Shown here piece by piece: positions 1 to 7,675 of a stretch of 20,026 nucleotides of DNA (position 1 is its first letter; the number at the start of each line of letters is the position of its first letter). The notes beneath the pieces are model-generated. The model searched no databases, was not told the DNA's origin, and saw nothing but the letters and a program-made list of their open reading frames with translations. The translations under genes and the position numbers were made by a program. Origin of the DNA: JAGOEF01 sp964511665. Lineage in GTDB: Bacteria > Bacteroidota > Bacteroidia > Bacteroidales > ML635J-15. The stretch spans positions 1 through 20,026 of the forward strand of contig CAZEHA010000061.1 of the NCBI GenBank assembly GCA_964511665.1, read 5' to 3'.

Positions 1-3000
1 TATCATATCAGTGGCAATACTATAGTGCACCCAACTGGATAAATACAGGAACCAACAATGCCGTTTTTGTTACTCCGGAAATGACTGCATCAACAAACTA
101 CCGTTGTCAGTACTCAGCTTCAGGTGTTGACTGCGGTACATCAACAAGTAATACTGTCTTGGTCAACTTGTTTCCAGACCCCAGTATCAGTATTGCCGCT
201 TCATCAACCTGGATTTGCACTGGGGGTACAGTGCAGCTTACTTCCACAGCATTGGGAGGCTATGGTGCCCCGAGTTTCCAGTGGTACAGCTCAGCCAATG
301 GCAGCGATTGGACAGCAATACAGGGGGCCTCTGAATCAACATACAATTCACCAGCGTTGTCGGCAGGAATATATTATCGTTGTACCTACGATACAGATGC
401 CTCTGGCTGTGATTTAGCAACATCGAATCAAATTTATATTAGTGTTAATGCAGATCCATCTTTAACAATTACGAGTATTAATGATCTCATAATCTGCGCC
501 GGGTCAATAGCAGCATTTTATGTTCAAACACATAATGGGGGTGTTGCACCGATAAGCTTTCAATGGCAGCGTTCAACAGATGGGAATACTTGGACCGATA
601 TAGGGGGGGCAACTGGCAGCAGTTATAATGCAGGTTTTTTATATGCATCATCATATTTCCGTTGTGCAAAAATTTCAGGCGCATCTGGTTGCGAAACAGG
701 GTTTTCCAATGCAATTTTGATTACGGTAAATCCCGATCCCAGTGTATCTATTACAGGAACCACAGAAATATGTTATGGGGGCATTGCTCATTATACTGCG
801 GTTGCCGGTGGTGGCGTAGGAACCCTGCATTATCAATGGCAATATAACATAGGTATCGGCTGGAATAATACAGGTACTGATTCTAATCAGCTTGATTATT
901 CAGATATGAATATTTTTACATCTATCAGGTGCCTGGTATCGAGTACAGGTCCGGGTTGTGATGCATCTACCAGTAATACGGTTAATACGGCAGTCTACAA
1001 CGACCCTGCCATATCCATCAGTGGTGGCACTACGGTATGTACAGGGGGGGCAACCACATTAACGGCCTCTGTATCTGGAGGTACCGGTACTTTTACATTT
1101 CAGTGGCAGTATAATACAGGCTCAGGATGGGTGAATACCGGAAGCGGCTTGCTAAGCTATACAACTTCAGATTTGACAAGCAACACTGATTATCGTTGCA
1201 TATTTTCTGCCACCGGAAACGGCTGTGATCAAATAATTAGCAACACTGAAACAGTCTTTGTAGTTGCCGACCCAACTATCAGTGCTTCCACATCGAGTAA
1301 CTGGATTTGTACAGGAGGAACAGTACAGTTGTCTTCAACTGTAAGTGGTGGTGTGGGGACAGAGTCTTATCAATGGTACAGTTCTCCCAATGGTAGCGTA
1401 TGGACACCCATTGCAGGTGCAACAGAATCCATTTGGAATTCACCTGCCTTGACTTCAGGAAGTTATTACCGATGCACATACTCCACAAGCGGATCCGGAT
1501 GTAATACGGCAACATCAAATCAGTTGTATGTAACAGTAGATGCTGATCCATTTTTAACAATTATGTGTTTAGGCAGCACAACTGTTTGTACAGGCGGCAG
1601 TACCAGTTTTCTGGTAAACTCTCATGGCGGAGGAGCACCTCCTATAATTTTTCAGTGGCAAAACTCCACTGATGGAGACAATTGGAGCGATATATCAGGA
1701 GCTGTTACATCTTCATACACTACAGGTGCATTGAATACCAGTACTTATTACAGATGCGCAAAAATAGCCGGTGCATCTGGTTGCGATATAGGTTATTCCA
1801 GTTCAATATTAGTAACGGTTGCTGCCGATCCTGATATCACAATAAGTGGTGCGACAACAATCTGTTCTGGAGGAACAGCTTCACTCACAGCCTCTGCTTC
1901 GGGGGGAACAGGAACGCTGACATATCAGTGGCAGTACCACAATGGAACCGAATGGGTTAACACAGGAACAAACAGTTCCGGCTATACCACATCGGCATTG
2001 AGTTCAAGCACTAATTATCGGTGCCTGTATTCAGCATCGGGAAATGGCTGTGATGCAAAAACGAGCAATGTAATTACGATAACTGTGATTGCCGACCCAA
2101 CTATCAGTGCTTTCACATCGAGTAACTGGATTTGTACAGGAGGAACAGTACAGTTGTCTTCAACTGTAAGTGGTGGTGTGGGGACAGAGTCTTATCAATG
2201 GTACAGTTCTCCAAATGCAAGTGTATGGACCCCCATTGCAGGTGCAACACAATCAATATGGAATTCACCTGCCCTGACTTCAGGAAGTTATTACCGCTGC
2301 ACATACTCCACCAGTGGATACGGATGTAATTCGGCAATATCAAATCACCTGTATATCACAGTGGATGCTGATCCATATTTAACGATACAATGTACGGGAA
2401 GCACTGCGGTTTGTACAGGAGGCAGTACAAGTTTTCTGGTAAACATGCATGGTGGTGGAGCACCCCCCATTAGCCTCCAATGGCAGCAATCTGACGACGG
2501 TGATAATTGGAGCGACATCCCGGGTGCAGGCACATCCACTTACTTTCCAAGTTCCCTGAATTCCAGTACCTATTTTAGATGTGCCAAAATAGCAGGCGGG
2601 TCGGGTTGTGAAACCGGTTATTCCGGTGCCATACTTATTTCTGTCAACCCAGATCCTGATATCACCATAAGTGGAGCAACCACCCTGTGTAGTGGCGGAA
2701 CAGCTTCACTCACAGCCTCTGCTTCGGGGGGAACAGGAACCTTGGCTTATCAGTGGCAGTACCACAATGGAACCGAATGGGTTAACACAGGAACAAATAG
2801 TCCCGGTTATACCACATCGGCATTGAGTTCAAGCACTAATTATCGGTGCCTGTATTCAGCCTCGGGAAATGGCTGCGACACCAAAACGAGCAATGTGGTA
2901 ACGGTAACTGTTGTTTCTGATCCTTTGGTTAATATATCAGGCACAACGATAATGTTCCCCGGAGGTATTGCCAATTTGCAGGCATCTCCAATAGGGGGTA

Positions 3001-4592
3001 GCGGAAGTGGCACGTATCAGTGGCAGTATTTCGATGAAAATGCATGGGTAAATACAGGATCTAACAGCAGCGTTTTTAATTCAGAGCCGCTTACTCACAC
3101 AACCGACTTTCGTTGTATTTTTTCTGACAATACAGTTGGGTGCGATGTAGCTGTATCTGAAATTCATACGGTGTTTATCGACCAGAATATTTATGTTTTT
3201 CTCGAAGCAAACACAACGGTTTGCACAGGTGGGTCTTCGTTGATTACGGCTCAGGTTGAACCAATAGGCGATTATACATACCAATGGCAATATTTTCTGA
3301 ATGGTTCCTGGAAAATAATACCCGGAGCAGTGAATTCATTCTTTGTTTCTAATCCTCCTTACACACGTCAATACAGGGTTCTTGTTACTCCCGTACCTGC
3401 CGGAGCAGGCGTAATTATAAGTGACCCAATTACAATTGTGGTTGTAAACGATCCTTTAATAAAAACCCACCCAAAAGGAAGAAATATTTGTACAGGAGGT
3501 TCCCACAGTATGTTTGTTCAGGTAAACGGTGGAACATCGTTATTGTATCAATGGCAAAGTTCGTCAGATGGAATAAGCTGGCACGACATCCCGCAAGCCA
3601 ATCAGACCGAGTATACAACAGAGCCATTGCTTGAGTCATATTATTATCGATGTCGCGTAGGGAACCTGCTATTGGGTTGCAACGAAATTCTAAGTAATGT
3701 TGCTCATGTTATTGTACACAACGACCCTGTAGCGTGGGCAACCGGAGATATCACTGTGTGCCACGGTGCTTCCGTAATATTGAATTCGGGGGTTGTTGGA
3801 GGTGTTGGGGTATTATTGAGGCAATGGCAGATTTTTAATAGCGACGCTGGTATATGGGACGATATTCCAGGTGAATCAGAAGCTCAGTACGCTTTTGTAG
3901 CTCAAAACTCAGCCATCTATCGGTGCATATGTAATTTTGGGGGGCTGGGTTGCGATTTGGCTATATCCAACAGCGTTCAAGTGGTTGTAGTTCCCGATCC
4001 ATATATTGTTGATCAACCGCAAAGTGCTGTTGTAGAGGCAAATCAGCCTCATGTGCTCAGTGTTGTTGTAGAAGGGGGAATGCAACTCAGCTATCAGTGG
4101 CAATATTATCTGGCCGGTAGATGGCGCGATATTCAAGATGCCAACAACAATAGCTTTGTGGCACATCCTCCGTTTACCCGCAACTACAGGGTGAAAGTGT
4201 TTTCGACCGGTGAGGGATGCAATGCCCTGATTAGTGAAACCGCCACCTTAACAGTACCCGATGAATTAGCCAAGTCTTCATTAAATTATAATAACGGGAG
4301 TGTAGACAATTCATCTCAAACTAATAATATAATTTCTCAGAAACCTGAGTTATGCATCTACCCAAATCCGGTTCTCGATATAGTAAGTGCTGAGTTATTC
4401 AATATTAGCAAGGGAACACTGTGTATTCAGATATACGACTTACGAGGCGTGATGGTGTACGAAATGATATTAGCGGTTGACACTGATGTAATGCAACTGG
4501 AGTTTTCTCTGGAACATCTTGAACCATCGGTATATTTGGTTCGCTTAATAAACAACCAATTTATGGTTCATGCACGAATAGTGAAAGAGTAA
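1..4592 (+). CDS. Giant Ig-like-repeat surface protein with type A T9SS sorting domain (5' end outside window)
   Basis: The reading frame is open from the window edge (first full codon at base 3) and already encodes a module fragment there (SYQWQYY), so the ATG at 81 is internal and the gene starts upstream. About 1,529 residues are visible. They form 15 complete Ig-like modules of roughly 89-95 residues. Most begin with a DP pair followed by a C-T/S-G-G turn, then QWQY or QWYSS, a Y-R-C strand and a G-C-D/N turn before the next DP. Module starts lie near bases 177, 452, 734, 1002, 1269, 1544, 1828, 2094, 2369, 2653, 2920, 3181, 3450, 3722 and 3994. A linker follows, then a C-terminal domain (bases about 4350-4589) with YPNP near its start, a D-L-R-G turn and a final VRLINNQ-type strand. 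That is typical of type A T9SS sorting domains, so the protein is probably secreted and anchored at the surface. An adhesin-like or structural role is likely. No catalytic domain is visible, and the N-terminus is unseen. Confidence 0.93.
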   Translation, partial: SYQWQYYSAPNWINTGTNNAVFVTPEMTASTNYRCQYSASGVDCGTSTSNTVLVNLFPDPSISIAASSTWICTGGTVQLTSTALGGYGAPSFQWYSSANGSDWTAIQGASESTYNSPALSAGIYYRCTYDTDASGCDLATSNQIYISVNADPSLTITSINDLIICAGSIAAFYVQTHNGGVAPISFQWQRSTDGNTWTDIGGATGSSYNAGFLYASSYFRCAKISGASGCETGFSNAILITVNPDPSVSITGTTEICYGGIAHYTAVAGGGVGTLHYQWQYNIGIGWNNTGTDSNQLDYSDMNIFTSIRCLVSSTGPGCDASTSNTVNTAVYNDPAISISGGTTVCTGGATTLTASVSGGTGTFTFQWQYNTGSGWVNTGSGLLSYTTSDLTSNTDYRCIFSATGNGCDQIISNTETVFVVADPTISASTSSNWICTGGTVQLSSTVSGGVGTESYQWYSSPNGSVWTPIAGATESIWNSPALTSGSYYRCTYSTSGSGCNTATSNQLYVTVDADPFLTIMCLGSTTVCTGGSTSFLVNSHGGGAPPIIFQWQNSTDGDNWSDISGAVTSSYTTGALNTSTYYRCAKIAGASGCDIGYSSSILVTVAADPDITISGATTICSGGTASLTASASGGTGTLTYQWQYHNGTEWVNTGTNSSGYTTSALSSSTNYRCLYSASGNGCDAKTSNVITITVIADPTISAFTSSNWICTGGTVQLSSTVSGGVGTESYQWYSSPNASVWTPIAGATQSIWNSPALTSGSYYRCTYSTSGYGCNSAISNHLYITVDADPYLTIQCTGSTAVCTGGSTSFLVNMHGGGAPPISLQWQQSDDGDNWSDIPGAGTSTYFPSSLNSSTYFRCAKIAGGSGCETGYSGAILISVNPDPDITISGATTLCSGGTASLTASASGGTGTLAYQWQYHNGTEWVNTGTNSPGYTTSALSSSTNYRCLYSASGNGCDTKTSNVVTVTVVSDPLVNISGTTIMFPGGIANLQASPIGGSGSGTYQWQYFDENAWVNTGSNSSVFNSEPLTHTTDFRCIFSDNTVGCDVAVSEIHTVFIDQNIYVFLEANTTVCTGGSSLITAQVEPIGDYTYQWQYFLNGSWKIIPGAVNSFFVSNPPYTRQYRVLVTPVPAGAGVIISDPITIVVVNDPLIKTHPKGRNICTGGSHSMFVQVNGGTSLLYQWQSSSDGISWHDIPQANQTEYTTEPLLESYYYRCRVGNLLLGCNEILSNVAHVIVHNDPVAWATGDITVCHGASVILNSGVVGGVGVLLRQWQIFNSDAGIWDDIPGESEAQYAFVAQNSAIYRCICNFGGLGCDLAISNSVQVVVVPDPYIVDQPQSAVVEANQPHVLSVVVEGGMQLSYQWQYYLAGRWRDIQDANNNSFVAHPPFTRNYRVKVFSTGEGCNALISETATLTVPDELAKSSLNYNNGSVDNSSQTNNIISQKPELCIYPNPVLDIVSAELFNISKGTLCIQIYDLRGVMVYEMILAVDTDVMQLEFSLEHLEPSVYLVRLINNQFMVHARIVKE
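174..1265 (+). repeat. Four-module super-repeat (oldest copy) in the Ig-like gene
   Basis: This stretch begins with the same module type (W-I-C-T-G-G, QWYSS) that opens the two 825-bp copies downstream. The distance from its WICTGG codons (Trp at 210) to the next copy (Trp at 1302) is 1,092 bp, four modules instead of three. Its module order can be written A-B-C-D, while the later copies are A-B-D, so one module (C, starting near 734) is extra here. DNA similarity to the later copies is clearly lower than theirs to each other, so this looks like an older duplication or the parental arrangement. Confidence 0.7.
1266..2090 (+). repeat. 825-bp tandem super-repeat, copy 1 (three Ig-like modules)
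   Basis: Bases 1266-2090 and 2091-2915 align at an exact 825-bp offset (275 codons) without any frame change. Bases 1266-1385 match 2091-2210 with a single visible mismatch (c1292 against t). In the third module, long identical blocks run from about 1873-1915, 1924-1973 and 1984-2036. The second module (about 1540-1825) is much more diverged, including at synonymous positions. The pattern fits recent duplication or gene conversion acting unevenly along the unit. Confidence 0.9.
2091..2915 (+). repeat. 825-bp tandem super-repeat, copy 2 (three Ig-like modules)
   Basis: This is the second copy of the unit described for 1266-2090, directly abutting it at the module junction (GCC GAC CCA at 1266 and again at 2091). 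Its third module (2653-2915) keeps long stretches identical to 1828-2090. Its second module (about 2366-2650) differs at many codons, for example a surface-turn change from STDGDNW to SDDGDNW. After this copy the modules become more divergent and the strict pattern stops. Confidence 0.9.
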
Positions 4593-4638
4593 CCCATGAA
4601 GAGGATAAGCCGCACTGATGATGTTAACTGAAACTACT

Positions 4639-5865
4639 TTACTTGGCCAGCACTTTTTCTCCGATATTTTTTCCAAACTCTATCAGTTCGGCACTGTTTC
4701 TTTCACCCGGCCTGAATTTCATGGCTTTGGGAGCTTCCACCACATCGAGTTTTAGCCCTTTAAGCACAGAATCGATAATGCCCGGGCCTTCGCCGCTCCA
4801 GCCAAACGAGCCAAAAGCAGCTGCAATTTTACCACGGTCGCGCAAGGGGTTTATAAGAGCAAACAGTTTGTAAACCGGAAGAAGTATGTTCTGATTCAGG
4901 GTGGGGCATCCAACCAAAATGGCATCGGCGCTTACAAGTTTTGCATCGAGTTCGCCCAGGGCAATATTCTCGATATCGAGAAGTTCGGTTTCGATGTCGC
5001 CTGCCATAGCAAATCCTTTGGCTATTAAACCGGCCATTTCGGCGGTGTAGCCATATGCCGAAACATATGCAATAAGTGCTTTCTTTTTTTGATGTGTGTT
5101 AGCTGCAATGTATTCTTCGGAATATTGCTTCGAAAGCTGAACTTTTTCTTTCCAGGTGCTGCGCAATATGGGGCCATGCCCGGTGGCAAAGGTGTGAATG
5201 TCGAGATCTTCAATTTTCTCGATGGCTTTCAGCATAAACTTACCGAAAGGTTTCAGAATAACATCGAAATAGTATTTAAAAGCATCGGAATAGTCGCCCA
5301 CAAGGTCGTCGAACATTTCTTTGTCGCAATAATGTGCCCCAAACGAATCGCAGGTAAATAATATTTTATCTTCAACCAAATAGGTGTAAATACTGTCGGG
5401 CCAGTGCAGGTTGGGCGCTGCAATAAACTTCAGTGTTTTGTTTCCAAGGTCGAGTGTGTCTCCATCCTTAACAATCAAATTTTTAAACGAATGCCCCACT
5501 ATGTCGCTCAGGTATTTTATGGCTTGACCGCTTCCCACCACGGTTGCATTGGGTGCCAGTTTCAGTAAATGTACCAAACTACCCGAATGGTCCGGCTCGG
5601 TATGGTCGAGAACAATGTATTCGATATCGGCCGGATTGGCAAGGCGCTGTAGCTTTTCGAGAAAAGTGTCGAAGAACTTTTCTTTTACTGTTTCTATTAT
5701 AGTTTTTTTATCGGCATCAATAAAATACGAATTGTAGGTTGTACCATATTCGGTTTCCATTACAATGTCGAAAGTAACAATTTCGGAATCGAGAACACCA
5801 ATCCATCTAACATCGTTGCTGATATTCAGAACTTTATCGTCGACCACGTTTCTGCTAAAAGCCAT
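4639..5865 (-). CDS. Flavodiiron protein (A-type flavoprotein, O2/NO reductase)
   Basis: A 408-residue protein, normal length for a class A flavodiiron protein. The first half is a metallo-beta-lactamase-like domain with the full diiron ligand set: H88-x-E90-x-D92-H93 (HTEPDH), H154 (NLHWPDS), D173 (TCDSFGAH) and H230 (ATGHGP). From about residue 261 a flavodoxin domain follows, with FMN-binding loops SAYGYTAEM (269-277), GCPTLNQN (319-326) and FGSFGWSGEG (351-360). The family reduces O2 to water or NO to N2O in the cytoplasm, using electrons from rubredoxin or a similar donor. No rubredoxin is fused or adjacent. I chose the ATG at 5865 (MAFSRN): the frame continues 22 codons upstream, but that extension runs across the intergenic gap into the divergent neighbour and looks nothing like the family. 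Whether it prefers O2 or NO cannot be read from the sequence. Confidence 0.95.
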   Translation of the reverse strand: MAFSRNVVDDKVLNISNDVRWIGVLDSEIVTFDIVMETEYGTTYNSYFIDADKKTIIETVKEKFFDTFLEKLQRLANPADIEYIVLDHTEPDHSGSLVHLLKLAPNATVVGSGQAIKYLSDIVGHSFKNLIVKDGDTLDLGNKTLKFIAAPNLHWPDSIYTYLVEDKILFTCDSFGAHYCDKEMFDDLVGDYSDAFKYYFDVILKPFGKFMLKAIEKIEDLDIHTFATGHGPILRSTWKEKVQLSKQYSEEYIAANTHQKKKALIAYVSAYGYTAEMAGLIAKGFAMAGDIETELLDIENIALGELDAKLVSADAILVGCPTLNQNILLPVYKLFALINPLRDRGKIAAAFGSFGWSGEGPGIIDSVLKGLKLDVVEAPKAMKFRPGERNSAELIEFGKNIGEKVLAK

Positions 5866-5911
5866 AATTATAATATTTAGTTTCAGGCAATAAAAATAGT
5901 ATTTTCGCAAG
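5866..5911. promoter_or_regulatory. Divergent intergenic region between flavodiiron and universal-stress-type genes
   Basis: Only 46 bp separate the two start codons, so both promoters must be packed here or run into the opposite gene. On the + strand TATTTTCG at 5900-5907 matches the Bacteroidota -7 box TAnnTTTG at all but one position, but it ends only four bases before the ATG at 5912, implying a very short or absent leader. I see no good -7 box on the minus strand for the flavodiiron gene. Shared regulation is possible but not shown. Confidence 0.3.
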
Positions 5912-6763
5912 ATGAAAAAACAAAAAACCAACAGAAAAGTTCAACCGGTTCTGGTATATACCGATTTCACCGACACAGGCAACAAGGCTTTGCAATGGGC
6001 GGTGTTTATGTGTAGCGAGATGAACAGGAGGCTGATTGTTTTGCATGTGGCCGATCACAATACACGCATCATGGCCTCGGGCGATGACCCGATTGCCTGG
6101 GCACGTAAAAAACTGAGCGATATTAAGGCTCACACCGAGTTGCATTATAACGTAAAAACATCGACGCATGTTGAAGAAGGTTGCAACTGCACGGTAATAA
6201 GCCGCTGTTCCGAAGACGAAGATGTGATTTTTTCGGTATGTGGAGTTCATGCCAAGAACGACCCACAGTATCTTAGTGGTAAAACGGTTGTGAAAATGGC
6301 ACGTCGCTCGCGCATTCCTTTTTTGTTTGTTCAAAAGAATACTCCCGATCCTGCTGGGCTGCAAAGAATTGCATTTCCGGTAAGCATTCAGAGGCAGGTA
6401 AAAGAAAAAGTGTCGTGGGGCATTTTTCTGTCGAAGCACTTGCATCGCGAAGTGGTTGTGTTAACGCCCAAAGAAAAGGATGAAATCCGCAATAACATGC
6501 TTTTTATACAGAAGTTTTTTCAACAACTCGAAATACTATTCAGTGAACACACATTGGATTCGGGGTTTCTGAATATAGAACCCAAGGCAATGCAATATGC
6601 TACTAAAAACTCGTTTTTATTGTCGGTACTGCTATTGGCAAAGGGTAAGAGTTTCTCGGAATTGCTGTTTGGTCCGCAAGAATTACGCTTTATATGCAAC
6701 AAATACCATCACGCAGTGTTTATGCTCAATCCACGCAAAGACTTGTATATCCCTTGTATTTAG
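5912..6763 (+). CDS. Tandem universal stress protein (UspA-like), degenerate ATP site
   Basis: A 283-residue protein with the tandem USP layout. Domain 1 (about 11-141) starts with VLVYTDFTDTGNKAL and ends in the strand IPFLFVQK. Domain 2 (about 150-275) starts with RIAFPVSI and ends in HHAVFMLNP. USPs are small cytoplasmic alpha/beta proteins that are induced by stress and often bind ATP. The ATP-binding glycine loop near the end of domain 1 (around residues 111-124, GVHAKNDPQYLSGK) lacks the usual second glycine and has SGK where GS is expected. Domain 2 has no recognisable loop, so nucleotide binding is doubtful. The gene is transcribed away from the flavodiiron gene across 46 bp, suggesting a joint response to oxygen or nitrosative stress. 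Its stop codon lies one base from that of the convergent PorP/SprF gene. Confidence 0.8.
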   Translation: MKKQKTNRKVQPVLVYTDFTDTGNKALQWAVFMCSEMNRRLIVLHVADHNTRIMASGDDPIAWARKKLSDIKAHTELHYNVKTSTHVEEGCNCTVISRCSEDEDVIFSVCGVHAKNDPQYLSGKTVVKMARRSRIPFLFVQKNTPDPAGLQRIAFPVSIQRQVKEKVSWGIFLSKHLHREVVVLTPKEKDEIRNNMLFIQKFFQQLEILFSEHTLDSGFLNIEPKAMQYATKNSFLLSVLLLAKGKSFSELLFGPQELRFICNKYHHAVFMLNPRKDLYIPCI

Positions 6764-6764
6764 A

Positions 6765-7658
6765 TTACAATTTTGCCTCGCTTTTTATTGATCCAAAGTC
6801 AAGTCCAAGCATAATTTCGTGAGTGCCTGACGAGAATTGATGCAGGGCTCCCAGCGAATAATCGAATGCGTAAGCAAAGTGTATGTTGTTGTATCGAACA
6901 CCCACCATCATGCCAATAGCATTTCGGGTTTTGTAAGAAATTCCGGCACCGAATGTACGGTTAAATCTTACCTGTGCATTGATATCAGCAGTTATTCCAA
7001 TCCCATTAAAGCAGATCATCATCGATGGTTCCACCGATATACGGCTATCGGGCTCAAACCTGTAGCCTCCGTTTAGCATAAACGAACGCATTACTCTGTT
7101 TTCGTCAGACTCGTTACCCCCAACACTAATATTGGGTTGCAGTAAATTCAATACCGAAAAACTTGCAAAATAGGTTTGATGATAGAAATACATTCCAAAG
7201 TCGGCATCGAACACAACTTTCGATTCACGCGACAAGGCAAGGGCCTGATCGTTCTCATCGAAGAAAACATAATTATCTTGATGCATCGAGTATTGATAAA
7301 AACGGGGTCTCAGTCCAAATGCCAATCTTCCGGCTTCACCTGCCTGAAGATGGTAGCTGTAGGTAAGCCCAATTCCTGTTTTACGGCTGTTGCCAAACTT
7401 GTCGTTTGAAACAATTAATCCCAAACCATAATTCTCGTATGCACTTGATAAACTTAGCAATTGTGTGCCGGGATTATTATCGGTAAACCCCATAAAATAC
7501 GAAGTTATATGCAGTCGCAGTTCGGTGTGGTTGGTGCTTCCTGCATATGCAGGGTTAATCAGATACAGGTTTTCGGTGTAATTCGAAAAATAGGCATCTT
7601 GCTGAGCATTCGATTCTAATGCTAAAACAAGCAATAGTATCAATAATATATTTTTCAT
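6765..7658 (-). CDS. PorP/SprF family type IX secretion-associated outer-membrane protein
   Basis: A 297-residue protein from the chosen start. The signal peptide (MKNILLILLLVLALESNA, cleavage before QQ) is followed by the family signature YFSNYTENLYLINPAYAG (residues 23-40). A beta-barrel pattern continues to the end, including the YGLGL strand near 77-81 and the final repeated hydrophobic strands. PorP/SprF proteins sit in the outer membrane and are needed for export or attachment of cargo carrying type B sorting domains, as SprF is for the gliding adhesin SprB. Here the gene directly follows a type B cargo gene, the expected pairing. An alternative ATG at 7676 shares its A with the upstream TAA stop (TAATG) and would add MENMRI. 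I prefer 7658 because it gives a compact signal peptide. This is an accessory copy and does not by itself show that the core T9SS is nearby. Confidence 0.92.
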   Translation of the reverse strand: MKNILLILLLVLALESNAQQDAYFSNYTENLYLINPAYAGSTNHTELRLHITSYFMGFTDNNPGTQLLSLSSAYENYGLGLIVSNDKFGNSRKTGIGLTYSYHLQAGEAGRLAFGLRPRFYQYSMHQDNYVFFDENDQALALSRESKVVFDADFGMYFYHQTYFASFSVLNLLQPNISVGGNESDENRVMRSFMLNGGYRFEPDSRISVEPSMMICFNGIGITADINAQVRFNRTFGAGISYKTRNAIGMMVGVRYNNIHFAYAFDYSLGALHQFSSGTHEIMLGLDFGSIKSEAKL

Positions 7659-7675
7659 AATTCTCATATTTTCCA

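Noticed and set aside
1540..2650. Diversity-generating retroelement target, because module B varies between otherwise similar copies
   Set aside because: No reverse transcriptase, template repeat or adenine-biased substitution pattern is visible in the window. Differences include all base types.
174..2915. CRISPR array or satellite DNA, because of the regular repeats
   Set aside because: The repeats are in-frame multiples of codons inside one continuous reading frame, units are about 270-825 bp, and variation follows codons. There are no short palindromic repeats with unique spacers.
4593..4638. Bidirectional terminator between the convergent Ig-like gene and flavodiiron gene
   Set aside because: Forty-six bases with no inverted repeat of useful length.
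5855..6445. 196-codon open frame on the minus strand opposite the universal-stress-type gene
   Set aside because: It lies antisense to a gene with clear family features, overlaps the flavodiiron start region, and its translation shows no domain, signal peptide or family-like pattern.
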